DNA of 15,252 bases from Cellulomonas sp. (GTDB taxonomy: Bacteria; Actinomycetota; Actinomycetes; Actinomycetales; Cellulomonadaceae). The notes beneath the pieces are model-generated. The model had not been told where the DNA came from. It was given only the letters and a program-made list of their open reading frames with translations, and made no database searches. The translations under genes and the position numbers were made by a program. Location: positions 1 to 15,252 of the forward strand of contig JAPSIJ010000017.1 in NCBI GenBank assembly GCA_031178805.1. The letters run 5' to 3'. Positions 1 to 6,466 of this stretch are shown piece by piece (within the stretch, counting starts at the first letter, position 1; each line of letters begins with the position of its first letter).

Positions 1-55
1 GGTCGCCGAGCGCGGCCTCGAGGCGGCCGCCGCCCGCCCCCGGAAAACCCGTCAC
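1..55 (-). CDS. Possible 5' fragment of an unidentified gene
   Basis: A GTG at 55-53 on the minus strand opens a frame that stays open to the window edge (18 codons, beginning V-T-G-F-P-G-A). It begins 4 nt after the TGA of the upstream methyltransferase, which would suit an operon. An 18-codon open frame means little at this GC content, and no clear ribosome binding site is visible. No product can be named. It may simply be intergenic. Confidence 0.25.
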   Translation of the reverse strand, partial: MTGFPGAGGGRLEAALGD

Positions 56-59
56 GCCG

Positions 60-791
60 TCACCCGGCGGGGGGGCGCTGCGCGAGCACGACCCACTCCC
101 GGCCGGGCCGGTCGGGGGCGTCCCGGAGGTCCACCGGGCGCAGCCCCGCGGCCGCGAGCGAGGCGTGCACCTCGTCCAGCGAGCGGAACCGGAGCGTGGA
201 CGACGACGCCACCTCCGTCCCGTCGGGGAACCGGAACACCGAGCGGAACGACACCAGCGGCAGCGCCACCTCGGTCAGCGTGAAGTCCTCGGCCACGCGG
301 CCCACGCCCGGCACGTCGCGCACCTCGGTCCGCGCGTCAGCCGCCCAGTCCTCCCACGCGCGGCGCTCGGGCCGCCGGGTCTCCAGCACGAGGTGCCCGC
401 CCGGCGCGAGGGCGTCGCGGATACCCCGCAGCGTCGCGGACCACGCCGCGTCGTCCACGATCGCCTGCGCGACGTTGCCGGTCATCGTGGCCAGGTCGAC
501 CGCGAGCGGCGGGAGCGCGGTGGCGTCGCCGTGCAGCCAGGTGACGGCGTCCGCGCCCGGCTTGCCGCGGGCCACGTCGAGCGAGGCGGCGGCGGGGTCC
601 ACGCCCGTCACGGCGCAGCCGTCGGCGGCGAGCAGCAGGGCCAGCGTGCCGGTCCCGCAGCCCACGTCCAGGACGCGACGCGCGCCGACCTCCCGCGCCA
701 CGCCCCGGTACAGGTCGAGGTCGGAGCGGTCGTCGTCGAACGCGTCGTACAGCGCCGCCAGCCGCGGGTCGGCGTAGATCGGGTCGGGCAC
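60..791 (-). CDS. Class I SAM-dependent methyltransferase
   Basis: This 243-residue protein should transfer a methyl group from S-adenosylmethionine to an unknown acceptor in the cytoplasm. The Rossmann signature is clear. Motif I (VLDVGCGTGTLALLLA) lies at about residues 40-55, the acidic ribose-binding residue is D65 in VTGVDP, and the motif-II-like GDATALP is around residue 89. The C-terminal half holds the mixed sheet typical of the Methyltransf_11/25 group, and the length is normal for a single domain. The GTG start lies 7 nt after a TAGCGT hexamer, which supports this start and suggests a leaderless mRNA. It follows the cupin gene on the same strand after 44 nt. The substrate cannot be read from the sequence. 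A second, unrelated-looking methyltransferase lies on the other side of the cupin. Confidence 0.85.
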   Translation of the reverse strand: MPDPIYADPRLAALYDAFDDDRSDLDLYRGVAREVGARRVLDVGCGTGTLALLLAADGCAVTGVDPAAASLDVARGKPGADAVTWLHGDATALPPLAVDLATMTGNVAQAIVDDAAWSATLRGIRDALAPGGHLVLETRRPERRAWEDWAADARTEVRDVPGVGRVAEDFTLTEVALPLVSFRSVFRFPDGTEVASSSTLRFRSLDEVHASLAAAGLRPVDLRDAPDRPGREWVVLAQRPPAG

Positions 792-798
792 GACCCCG

Positions 799-828
799 AC
801 GCTAGGCCCGGTCCGGCGCGGGCGTCAC
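799..828 (-). promoter_or_regulatory. Predicted leaderless promoter of the methyltransferase
   Basis: On the minus strand, GTGACG (828-823, -35-like) and TAGCGT (804-799, a TAnnnT -10) are separated by 18 nt. The GTG start codon begins 7 nt after the -10, so transcription should start at or next to the first codon. No Shine-Dalgarno is at a usable distance. The call rests on pattern only. Confidence 0.5.
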
Positions 829-835
829 GGGGATA

Positions 836-1171
836 TCAGCCGTGCGACGGCTCGGCGACGCTGGTCACGGTGGTGAGCAGGATCGCGGCGTCGCTCAGCG
901 CCTCGACGCCGTGCCGGTCGTGCGTCAGCGTGGCGAGGAAGCCGGCCGGCATCGTGTCGACCCGGTCGCCGGTGGTCACGCCCACGGTGCCGCGGAGCAC
1001 GAGGATGCTGCCCGCCGGCGGCGAGTTGTGCTCGGCGAGCCGGGTCCCCTTCGTGAGCGCGATGACGGTCTGCCGCAGGTGGCCGTCGTGCACGGCGATC
1101 TGGGCGCTGCGCCCGTGCGGGTCGTCGTGGGCGAGGGCGAGCTGGTCCTGCGCGAGCTGGTGCACGTCCAT
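836..1171 (-). CDS. Small single-domain cupin protein
   Basis: This 111-residue protein has a cupin-like beta-barrel pattern. Candidate metal ligands or pocket residues are E47 and H48 (LAEH) in the first half and H84/H87 (THDRHGVEAL) in the second, with a Gly/Pro-rich turn (PPAGSILVLRGTVGV) between them. The length suits a stand-alone small cupin such as those annotated as cupin or LuxR-family-like regulators in actinobacteria. A function cannot be assigned; it may bind a metal and a small ligand, or be non-catalytic. The ATG start has a good ribosome binding site, GGGAGGA at 1185-1179. It lies upstream of the methyltransferase on the same strand and is divergent from the second methyltransferase. 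Confidence 0.7.
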   Translation of the reverse strand: MDVHQLAQDQLALAHDDPHGRSAQIAVHDGHLRQTVIALTKGTRLAEHNSPPAGSILVLRGTVGVTTGDRVDTMPAGFLATLTHDRHGVEALSDAAILLTTVTSVAEPSHG

Positions 1172-1270
1172 GCGGGGGTCCTCCCGGCGTCGTCGGCGTC
1201 GTCGTGCCCCTACTCAACACGCGCGCGCCGCGGGCCGCGAATCCGCTGGCCCCGGCGGCGGCGCCCGTGG

Positions 1271-1276
1271 CAGCGT
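1271..1276 (+). promoter_or_regulatory. Predicted -10 of a leaderless methyltransferase mRNA
   Basis: CAGCGT lies 7 nt before the GTG at 1284, the same geometry as TAGCGT upstream of the first methyltransferase. No purine-rich ribosome binding site precedes the start, and no convincing -35 is visible. It is weaker than the other promoter calls because the first base departs from TAnnnT. Confidence 0.35.
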
Positions 1277-1283
1277 CACCCCC

Positions 1284-2048
1284 GTGACGGACGACACGCG
1301 GACCGGGGACGGCTGGACCGAGGACGGCTGGGGCGAGGCGGCGGCCGCCGCCTACGACGAGCAGTCGGCGGACATGTACGCCCCCGGTGTGCTCGGGCCG
1401 GCGGTGGACTTCCTCGCCGCGCGGGCGGCCGGCGGGCGCGCGCTGGAGCTCGCCGTCGGGACCGGCCGGGTGGCGCTGGCCCTGGCCGACCGGGGCGTGC
1501 CGGTGCACGGCGTCGAGCGGTCCCCCGCGATGGCCGCGCGGCTGGCGGCCAAGCCCGGATCCGAGCGGGTGCCCGTCACCCTGGGCGACATGGCGACCGC
1601 GACCGCCCCGGGCCGGTACCGGCTCGTGTACGCGGTGTTCAACGCCGTCACCAACCTGCTCACCCAGGAGCGGCAGGTGGCGTGCTTCGCCAACGCCGCC
1701 CGGCACCTGGAGCCGGGCGGCGCGTTCGTCGCCGAGGTGTTCGTGCCGCAGCTGCGCCGGCTGCCGCCGGGCGAGGTGGCGCTGCCCTTCGACGTCACGG
1801 ACGAGCACCTCGGGTTCGACCGGTACGACGTGGTCGCGCAGCGGCTGGTCTCGCACCACTACCGGGTCGGGCCGGACGGCAGCACCGCGTCGTCCCGCTC
1901 GCACCACCGCTACGCGTGGCCGGCCGAGCTGGACCTGATGGCGCGGATCGCCGGGATGCACCGCACGGAGCGGTGGGCCGGCTTCCGCGAGGAGCCGTTC
2001 ACCGCCGAGAGCGCCTCGCACGTCTCGGTGTGGCGGCTGCCCGGCTGA
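1284..2048 (+). CDS. Class I SAM-dependent methyltransferase
   Basis: This 254-residue protein is a second SAM-dependent methyltransferase. Motif I is ELAVGTGRVALALA (about residues 55-68), an acidic residue E78 follows in VHGVERSP for ribose binding, and LGDMAT gives the adenine-side acidic residue near 98. The N-terminal AAAAYDEQSADMY stretch and later NAVTNLLTQERQ resemble small-molecule methyltransferases of the Methyltransf_25 type. The upstream frame stays open for a long way, but the residues before GTG 1284 are Arg/Pro-rich junk with no family match, so I place the start there. This GTG follows a CAGCGT hexamer by 7 nt. The stop is only 1 nt from the stop of the convergent permease gene, so the two transcripts probably overlap at their 3' ends. 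The substrate is unknown. Confidence 0.8.
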   Translation: MTDDTRTGDGWTEDGWGEAAAAAYDEQSADMYAPGVLGPAVDFLAARAAGGRALELAVGTGRVALALADRGVPVHGVERSPAMAARLAAKPGSERVPVTLGDMATATAPGRYRLVYAVFNAVTNLLTQERQVACFANAARHLEPGGAFVAEVFVPQLRRLPPGEVALPFDVTDEHLGFDRYDVVAQRLVSHHYRVGPDGSTASSRSHHRYAWPAELDLMARIAGMHRTERWAGFREEPFTAESASHVSVWRLPG

Positions 2049-2049
2049 G

Positions 2050-3234
2050 TCAGCGACCCTCGGCGGTCTCGAGGCGCTTCTGCCGGGCGGGCCGGGCCGG
2101 CTCGTCCGGGCCGTTCCACACCTGCACCGCGCCCCACAGGGAGGCGGCGATCGGCACGGCCAGCACGGCGCCGGTGATGCCCGCCAGCACGGTGCCGATG
2201 GTCAGCGCGACCAGGATCACCAGCGGGTGCAGGCGCAGGGACCGTCCCATGACCACCGGCTGCAGCAGGTCGCCCTCGAGCTGGTTGACCACCACGACGA
2301 TCGCCACGACGATCAGCGCCTCGACCGGCCCGTTCGCCACCAGGGTGACCAGGGCGGCCAGGATCCCGGCGAGGGTGGCCCCGACGAGCGGGATGAACGC
2401 GAGCAGGAACACCAGCACCGCCAGCGGGATCGCCAGCGGCACCCCGATGATCAGCAGGCCGAGGCCGATGCCGACGGCGTCCACCGCGGCGACGATCGCG
2501 GTGCCGCGCACGTAGCCGCCGAGCGTGCTGACCGTGCGGGCGCCGACCCGCTTGCCGCGCTCGTAGTGCTCGCCCTCGAACGGGCGGAGCAGGAACTCCC
2601 AGATCTTCGGCCCGTCCTTCAGGAAGAAGAACAGCACGATGATCATCAGGAAGAACCCGGTGACGAAGTTGGCCGTGGCGGAGAAGCCGGCGGCCGCGCT
2701 CGCGCCGAAGCTGCTGGAGGTGAGGAACTCGGTCGCCGTCTGCCGGAAGTCGGAGACCTGCTCGTTCGTGATCTGCACCGGGAGCCCGCTGAGGCTGCCC
2801 TGCAGCCGGTCGAAGCCCTCGACGGCCTGATCGGCCAGCTCGTCGGCCTGGTCCACCACGGCGTAGACCACGGCGGTGAGCACCCCGCCGAGCACCAGCA
2901 CGACCGCGACCAGCGCCACCCAGGTGGCGAGCAGGGACGGCAGCCGGTGCCGGCGCAGCCAGGACACCAGCGGGTGGATCGCCGCGGCGAGCACCAGGGC
3001 GATGAGCACCGGGATCACCACGAGCGTGAGCTGGGTGACCGCGAAGACGAGCACCGCCACCAGGGTGATCAGCGCGAGCGCCTGCACCGCGCGGGTGCCG
3101 GCGCGGCCGAAGCCGTCCGCCCACAGGGCGCCCGCGGTCCGGGACCGCTCCCCCGTCACCTGCGGCGCCGGGGTCTCCACCCGTACCACGTCGGTGCGCC
3201 TCGGGGCCGGGGCCCCGCGTCGTCCGAACACCAT
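2050..3234 (-). CDS. AI-2E family (PF01594) membrane permease
   Basis: This 394-residue multi-pass inner-membrane protein belongs to the AI-2E (formerly UPF0118) family. Members have been linked to autoinducer-2 export, Na+/H+ antiport or general efflux, so the substrate is uncertain. Two hydrophobic segments lie at about residues 52-86 and 102-127, followed by an amphipathic DQADELADQ region. Family hallmarks are present: FFFLKDGP, GYVRGT, the FIPLVGATLAG loop, and NQLEGDLLQPVVMGR followed by LHPLVILVAL near the C-terminus. The cytosolic N-terminus is Arg-rich. I chose ATG 3234 because the sequence before it is not family-like, though its ribosome binding site is weak (GGGCGGG). The gene is divergent from lacI; the frame continues upstream through antisense lacI and xylanase sequence, which is not coding. 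Confidence 0.88.
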   Translation of the reverse strand: MVFGRRGAPAPRRTDVVRVETPAPQVTGERSRTAGALWADGFGRAGTRAVQALALITLVAVLVFAVTQLTLVVIPVLIALVLAAAIHPLVSWLRRHRLPSLLATWVALVAVVLVLGGVLTAVVYAVVDQADELADQAVEGFDRLQGSLSGLPVQITNEQVSDFRQTATEFLTSSSFGASAAAGFSATANFVTGFFLMIIVLFFFLKDGPKIWEFLLRPFEGEHYERGKRVGARTVSTLGGYVRGTAIVAAVDAVGIGLGLLIIGVPLAIPLAVLVFLLAFIPLVGATLAGILAALVTLVANGPVEALIVVAIVVVVNQLEGDLLQPVVMGRSLRLHPLVILVALTIGTVLAGITGAVLAVPIAASLWGAVQVWNGPDEPARPARQKRLETAEGR

Positions 3235-3327
3235 CTGCCTGACCCGCCCTTCGCCGCCGTCTGCCCTCGGACCGTACGGGCTGGTCCGGGGCGGCGCGCG
3301 CCGGATCGGCGCGTTCGGCGTGTATAT

Positions 3328-3341
3328 CGTTATCGATAACG
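3328..3341. promoter_or_regulatory. LacI-type operator palindrome
   Basis: CGTTATCGATAACG is a perfect 14-bp palindrome with a central CG, the usual architecture of LacI-family operators. It sits 25 bp upstream of the lacI start, overlapping the expected -35 position, in an AT-rich island of an otherwise very GC-rich region. The natural reading is autorepression of lacI and co-regulation of the xylanase downstream. It may also affect the divergent permease, whose start is about 94 bp away. Confidence 0.75.
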
Positions 3342-3359
3342 GTTTCTGACCGGTAGGCT
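3330..3359 (+). promoter_or_regulatory. Predicted lacI-xylanase promoter
   Basis: TAGGCT at 3354-3359 is a TAnnnT -10, exactly 7 nt before the ATG of lacI. TTATCG at 3330-3335 is a -35-like hexamer at 18-nt spacing and lies inside the operator palindrome. Repressor binding there would block RNA polymerase directly. The mRNA is predicted to be leaderless. Confidence 0.5.
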
Positions 3360-3366
3360 TCCCGGT

Positions 3367-4362
3367 ATGGGGCAGCGAGTGACCATCTCCGACGTCGCGC
3401 GGACCGCGGGGGTCTCCGTCGCGACCGTCTCCAAGGTCATCAACGGACGGTACGGCGTCGCGCAGTCGACGTCGAGCCGCGTCCAGGAGGTCATCGACGA
3501 CCTCGGCTACGAGTCGAGCCTGGTCGCCCGCTCGCTGCGCTCGCACCGCACCCACGTGATCGGCATCCTCGTCGCCGAGTTCGAGCCGTTCTCCGCCGAG
3601 ATCCTCAAGGGCGCCGCCACCGTCCTGGCCGACACCGGCTACGAGCTGCTGGCCTACACCGGCGGCCTGCAGGGCCGCGGCGCGGGGTGGGAGCGCCGGT
3701 ACCTGTCCCGGCTCAGCGGCACGCTGATCGACGGCGCCGTGCTGGTCACGCCGACGGTGGTCGAGGCCGACGCGGGCATCCCCGTGGTCGCGATCGACCC
3801 GCACACCGGCCCCACCGGGCTGCCCACCGTCGACTCCGACAACCTCACCGGCGCCGTGATCGGCACCGAGCACCTCCTGGAGCTCGGCCACCGGCGGATC
3901 GCGTTCGTCGGTGGCCGCGCGGACCTCGAGTCCTCCCGGCTGCGCGAGCAGGGCTTCCGGCAGGCGATGGCCGCCGCCGGGCTGGTGGTGGACGAGGTGC
4001 TGGTCCGGGCCGGCGACTACCGCAAGGAGTCGACCCGCGAGCCCGTGCGCGAGCTGCTCGCGCTGCCCGACCGGCCGACCGCGATCTTCGCCGCCAACGA
4101 CCTGTCGGCCATGGCCACGATCGAGGTCGCCCGCGAGGCCGGGCTGTCCGTGCCCGGCGACCTGTCGGTGATCGGCTTCGACGACATCCCCGAGTCCGCG
4201 CAGTCGGACCCGCCGCTGACCACCGTGCACCAGCCGATCCAGCAGATGGGCGCCGCCGCGGTCGGGCTGCTCACCGCCCTGCTCGACGGCGGCGACGTGG
4301 CCGAGCTGCACGTGCGGCTGCCGACGTCGCTGGTGCGGCGCGGCTCCACCGCCCCCCGCTGA
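3367..4362 (+). CDS. LacI-family transcriptional regulator, probably of xylo-oligosaccharide use
   Basis: This 331-residue repressor has the classic LacI layout. The N-terminal helix-turn-helix covers about residues 6-28 (TISDVARTAGVSVATVSKVINGR region), a hinge follows at about 50-60, and a periplasmic-binding-protein-like effector domain covers roughly 62-325 (HVIGILV, LELGHRRIAFVGG, AIFAANDLSAMATIEVAREAGLSVP, SVIGFDDIPESAQSDPPLTTV). The length is typical. The xylanase directly downstream suggests that the inducer is xylose or a short xylo-oligosaccharide; this is inference from context. A perfect palindrome at 3328-3341 is the likely operator and implies autoregulation. ATG 3367 is chosen because it starts the HTH domain with the usual short leader. 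The stop codon lies in the first unit of a 19-bp tandem repeat. Confidence 0.93.
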   Translation: MGQRVTISDVARTAGVSVATVSKVINGRYGVAQSTSSRVQEVIDDLGYESSLVARSLRSHRTHVIGILVAEFEPFSAEILKGAATVLADTGYELLAYTGGLQGRGAGWERRYLSRLSGTLIDGAVLVTPTVVEADAGIPVVAIDPHTGPTGLPTVDSDNLTGAVIGTEHLLELGHRRIAFVGGRADLESSRLREQGFRQAMAAAGLVVDEVLVRAGDYRKESTREPVRELLALPDRPTAIFAANDLSAMATIEVAREAGLSVPGDLSVIGFDDIPESAQSDPPLTTVHQPIQQMGAAAVGLLTALLDGGDVAELHVRLPTSLVRRGSTAPR

Positions 4363-4409
4363 GCCCGCCGGCCCCCGCTGAGCCCGCCGGCCCCCGCTGA
4401 GCCCGCCGG
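4353..4409. repeat. Three perfect 19-bp tandem repeats at the lacI 3' end
   Basis: The unit CCCCCGCTGAGCCCGCCGG occurs at 4353-4371, 4372-4390 and 4391-4409 without mismatch, followed by a decayed partial copy (CCCGCGCCGG). The first copy holds the last codon and the TGA of lacI, so the repeat probably arose by duplication of the gene end. Because 19 is not a multiple of three, the copies place TGA in all three frames. Confidence 0.95.
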
Positions 4410-4432
4410 CCCGCGCCGGACCCGCCCGCACG

Positions 4433-4438
4433 AAGGAG
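4433..4438 (+). promoter_or_regulatory. Ribosome binding site that fixes the xylanase start
   Basis: AAGGAG is followed by 8 nt and ATG 4447. It is one of the best Shine-Dalgarno sequences in the window and fits translation from within a longer lacI transcript rather than a leaderless mRNA. Confidence 0.75.
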
Positions 4439-4446
4439 TGCACCCG

Positions 4447-5688
4447 ATGGACCACGTCGTCGTCCCCCGCCCCGCCGCCCTGGAGCACCGCGGCGCGCGC
4501 ACCGTCGTGACCGTGCTCGACGACGCCGGCGTCCCGCTGGCGGACGCCGACGTCGCAGTCGCCCAGAGCCGGCACGCGTTCGCGTTCGGCTGCACGGCGT
4601 TCGAGCTCGTCGAGGCGGACGAGCCGGACGCCGCCGACCCCGCCGTGCTGGAGAGGTGGCTGGCGCTGTTCGACACCGCGACGCTGCCCTACTACTGGGC
4701 GCAGGTGGAGCCGGAGCGCGGCCGGCCCCGGACGCAGCGGCTGCTGGCCGCCGCCCGGTGGCTGACGGATCGCGGCGTCGCGGTGAAGGGGCACCCGCTG
4801 GCCTGGCACACGCTGGCCCCGGCGTGGCTGCGCGACCTCCCCGAGGACGAGGTGGCGGCGGCGGTGCGGGAGCGGATCGCCCGGGACGTCTCGGCGGCCC
4901 TGGGCCTGGTCGGCACCTGGGACGCGATCAACGAGGTCGTCATCATGCCCGTGTTCGACAAGGAGCCGAACGGCCTGACGCGGCTGTGCGCCCGGGACGG
5001 CCGGGTGGCGACGGCCCGCCTCGCGTTCGAGGCCGCCCGGGCGGCCGACCCCGCCGCCACGCTGCTGCTGAACGACTTCGACCTGTCGGCGGACTACGAG
5101 CGGCTGGTCGAGGACTGCCTGGCCGCGGGGGTGCGGATCGACGCGATCGGCCTGCAGACGCACATGCACCAGGGCTACCGGGGCGAGGAGTGGACGCGCG
5201 GGGTGCTGGACCGGTTCGCGCGGTTCGGCCTGCCGCTGCACCTGACCGAGACCACGCTGGTGTCGGGCGACCTGATGCCGCCGGAGATCGAGGACCTCAA
5301 CGACTGGCAGGTGCCGTCCTGGCCGAGCACGCCGGAGGGCGAGGCCCGGCAGGCCGACGAGCTGGTGCGGCACTACCGGACCCTGTTCGGCCACCCGGCC
5401 GTGCAGGCGGCGACCTACTGGGGGATCTCCGACGCCGGCGCCTGGCTCGGCGCGCCGGCGGGGCTGCTGCGGGCGGACGGCAGCCCGAAGCCCGCGTACG
5501 ACGCGCTGCACGCCCTCGTGCGCGGCGAGTGGTGGCTGGACAGCACGCCCGTCCGCACCGACGCCGAGGGCCGGTTCGTGCTCGACGGCTCCCTCGGCGA
5601 GTACACGGTGACGGCCGGCGACCGCACCGGCGCCGTCACGCTCGCGCGGGACGACGCCGGCACGGAGGTCCGGGTGCGGCGGGCCTGA
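4447..5688 (+). CDS. GH10 endo-1,4-beta-xylanase, predicted intracellular
   Basis: This 413-residue glycoside hydrolase family 10 enzyme should cleave beta-1,4-xylosidic bonds with retention. The acid/base is E163 in WDAINEVV and the nucleophile E268 in LHLTETTL. Other hallmarks are KGHPLAWHTLAPAWL (114-128), LLLNDFDL (206-213), IGLQTHMHQGY (234-244) and TYWGISDAGAWLG. An N-terminal beta-strand region (about 15-48, TVLDDAGVPLADADVAVAQ then FAFG) precedes the barrel. The last 50 residues look like a small transthyretin/regulatory-like beta domain (TPVRTDAEGRFVLDG, GEYTV). There is no signal peptide, transmembrane segment or linker-CBM, so it should act on imported oligosaccharides. AAGGAG at 4433-4438 is 8 nt before ATG 4447; a GTG at 4438 overlaps that site and is rejected. 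It lies 84 nt after lacI and is probably co-transcribed with it. Confidence 0.9.
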   Translation: MDHVVVPRPAALEHRGARTVVTVLDDAGVPLADADVAVAQSRHAFAFGCTAFELVEADEPDAADPAVLERWLALFDTATLPYYWAQVEPERGRPRTQRLLAAARWLTDRGVAVKGHPLAWHTLAPAWLRDLPEDEVAAAVRERIARDVSAALGLVGTWDAINEVVIMPVFDKEPNGLTRLCARDGRVATARLAFEAARAADPAATLLLNDFDLSADYERLVEDCLAAGVRIDAIGLQTHMHQGYRGEEWTRGVLDRFARFGLPLHLTETTLVSGDLMPPEIEDLNDWQVPSWPSTPEGEARQADELVRHYRTLFGHPAVQAATYWGISDAGAWLGAPAGLLRADGSPKPAYDALHALVRGEWWLDSTPVRTDAEGRFVLDGSLGEYTVTAGDRTGAVTLARDDAGTEVRVRRA

Positions 5689-5696
5689 GCCGCGCG

Positions 5697-6368
5697 TCAG
5701 CGGGGCGCGCGCCAGGCGTACGGGGCGTCGGCGGTGATCCGCACGTACTCCCCCGCGCCGCCGAGCCCGCCGACCAGCCGGTCCACCAGGGCCGTCCCGG
5801 GGGCGCTGAGCACGGCGTCGTGGATGGGCGCGGCGACGCGGGGCCGGACGGCGCGCACGTAGTCCACGGCCTCGGCGACCTTCATCCAGGGCCCGGCGAC
5901 CGGGACCAGGAGCAGGTCCACGGTCACGCCGGCCGGCGGCGGCGCGAACGAGTCGCCGGGGTGCAGCGCGGCGCCGTCCACGAGGTACGCGACGTTCTCC
6001 GGGCGCGGCACGTCGGGGTGGATCAGCGCGTGCGGCTCGGCGACCGCGCGCACGGCGAACCCCGCGGCGGTGAACGCGTCGCCGTCCGCGGCGGCGTGCA
6101 CCCGGTCCGCCGGCGCCCCGGCCGCGACGAGGGCGTCGACGACGCCGGCCGGGGCGTGCACCGCCAGCGCGGGGCGGTCACCGAGGGCGGCGGCGAGCCG
6201 CGCGGGGTCGACGTGGTCCGGGTGCTGGTGGGTGACCAGGACGGCGTCCGCGTCGTCCAGGACGGCCGGGTCGCTGAACCCGCCGGGGTCGACGACCAGG
6301 CGCCGGCCGTCCCGCTCGAACCGGACGCAGGCGTGACCGTGGTGGCTGACGGTGGTGGTGTCGGGCAT
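5697..6368 (-). CDS. UlaG-like MBL-fold metallo-hydrolase
   Basis: This 223-residue cytoplasmic protein has the metallo-beta-lactamase fold. The metal-binding motif THQHPDH gives H47, H49, D51 and H52. Further ligands are probably the Asp in LHPGDSF and the His in APIHDAVLS. The start, HHGHACVRFERDGRRLVVDPGGF, is typical of the Zn-dependent L-ascorbate-6-phosphate lactonase-like/COG2220 group, in which substrates are mostly unknown, so no reaction is assigned. The ATG lies 6 nt after GATGCT, a weak -10-like hexamer, and has no good ribosome binding site. It is convergent with the xylanase across an 8-nt gap and divergent from parA. Nothing ties it to xylan use beyond position. Confidence 0.85.
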   Translation of the reverse strand: MPDTTTVSHHGHACVRFERDGRRLVVDPGGFSDPAVLDDADAVLVTHQHPDHVDPARLAAALGDRPALAVHAPAGVVDALVAAGAPADRVHAAADGDAFTAAGFAVRAVAEPHALIHPDVPRPENVAYLVDGAALHPGDSFAPPPAGVTVDLLLVPVAGPWMKVAEAVDYVRAVRPRVAAPIHDAVLSAPGTALVDRLVGGLGGAGEYVRITADAPYAWRAPR

Positions 6369-6454
6369 GCCGCCAGCATCGCCCCAGGTCGCGGCGACGT
6401 CGACCCGGACCAGTAGGTGACCGCCCGCGATTCCGTGAACCGCGCCCGGGCCGC

Positions 6455-6460
6455 TACCGT
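6455..6460 (+). promoter_or_regulatory. Predicted -10 of a leaderless parA mRNA
   Basis: TACCGT matches TAnnnT and ends 6 nt before GTG 6467. No Shine-Dalgarno precedes the start. A -35 is not clear; TTCCGT at 6431-6436 is the nearest candidate at 18-nt spacing. Confidence 0.5.
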
Positions 6461-6466
6461 GTCCGC

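Noticed and set aside
165..2048. Long plus-strand frame upstream of the second methyltransferase
   Set aside because: Residues before GTG 1284 are low-complexity antisense of the first methyltransferase and cupin genes, with no family features.
60..2048. Two methyltransferases and a cupin as a small biosynthetic gene cluster
   Set aside because: The genes are in mixed orientation, no core synthase is present, and the methyltransferases show no close similarity to each other.
4353..4409. CRISPR array
   Set aside because: The 19-bp units are directly adjacent with no spacers and there are no cas genes.
4438..4446. GTG at 4438 as the xylanase start
   Set aside because: This codon overlaps the AAGGAG ribosome binding site for ATG 4447, which has ideal spacing.
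2050..5511. A single very long minus-strand open frame across permease, lacI and xylanase
   Set aside because: Only the part from 3234 down to 2050 matches a protein family. The rest is Arg/Gly/Pro/Val-rich antisense of lacI and the xylanase, expected at this GC content.
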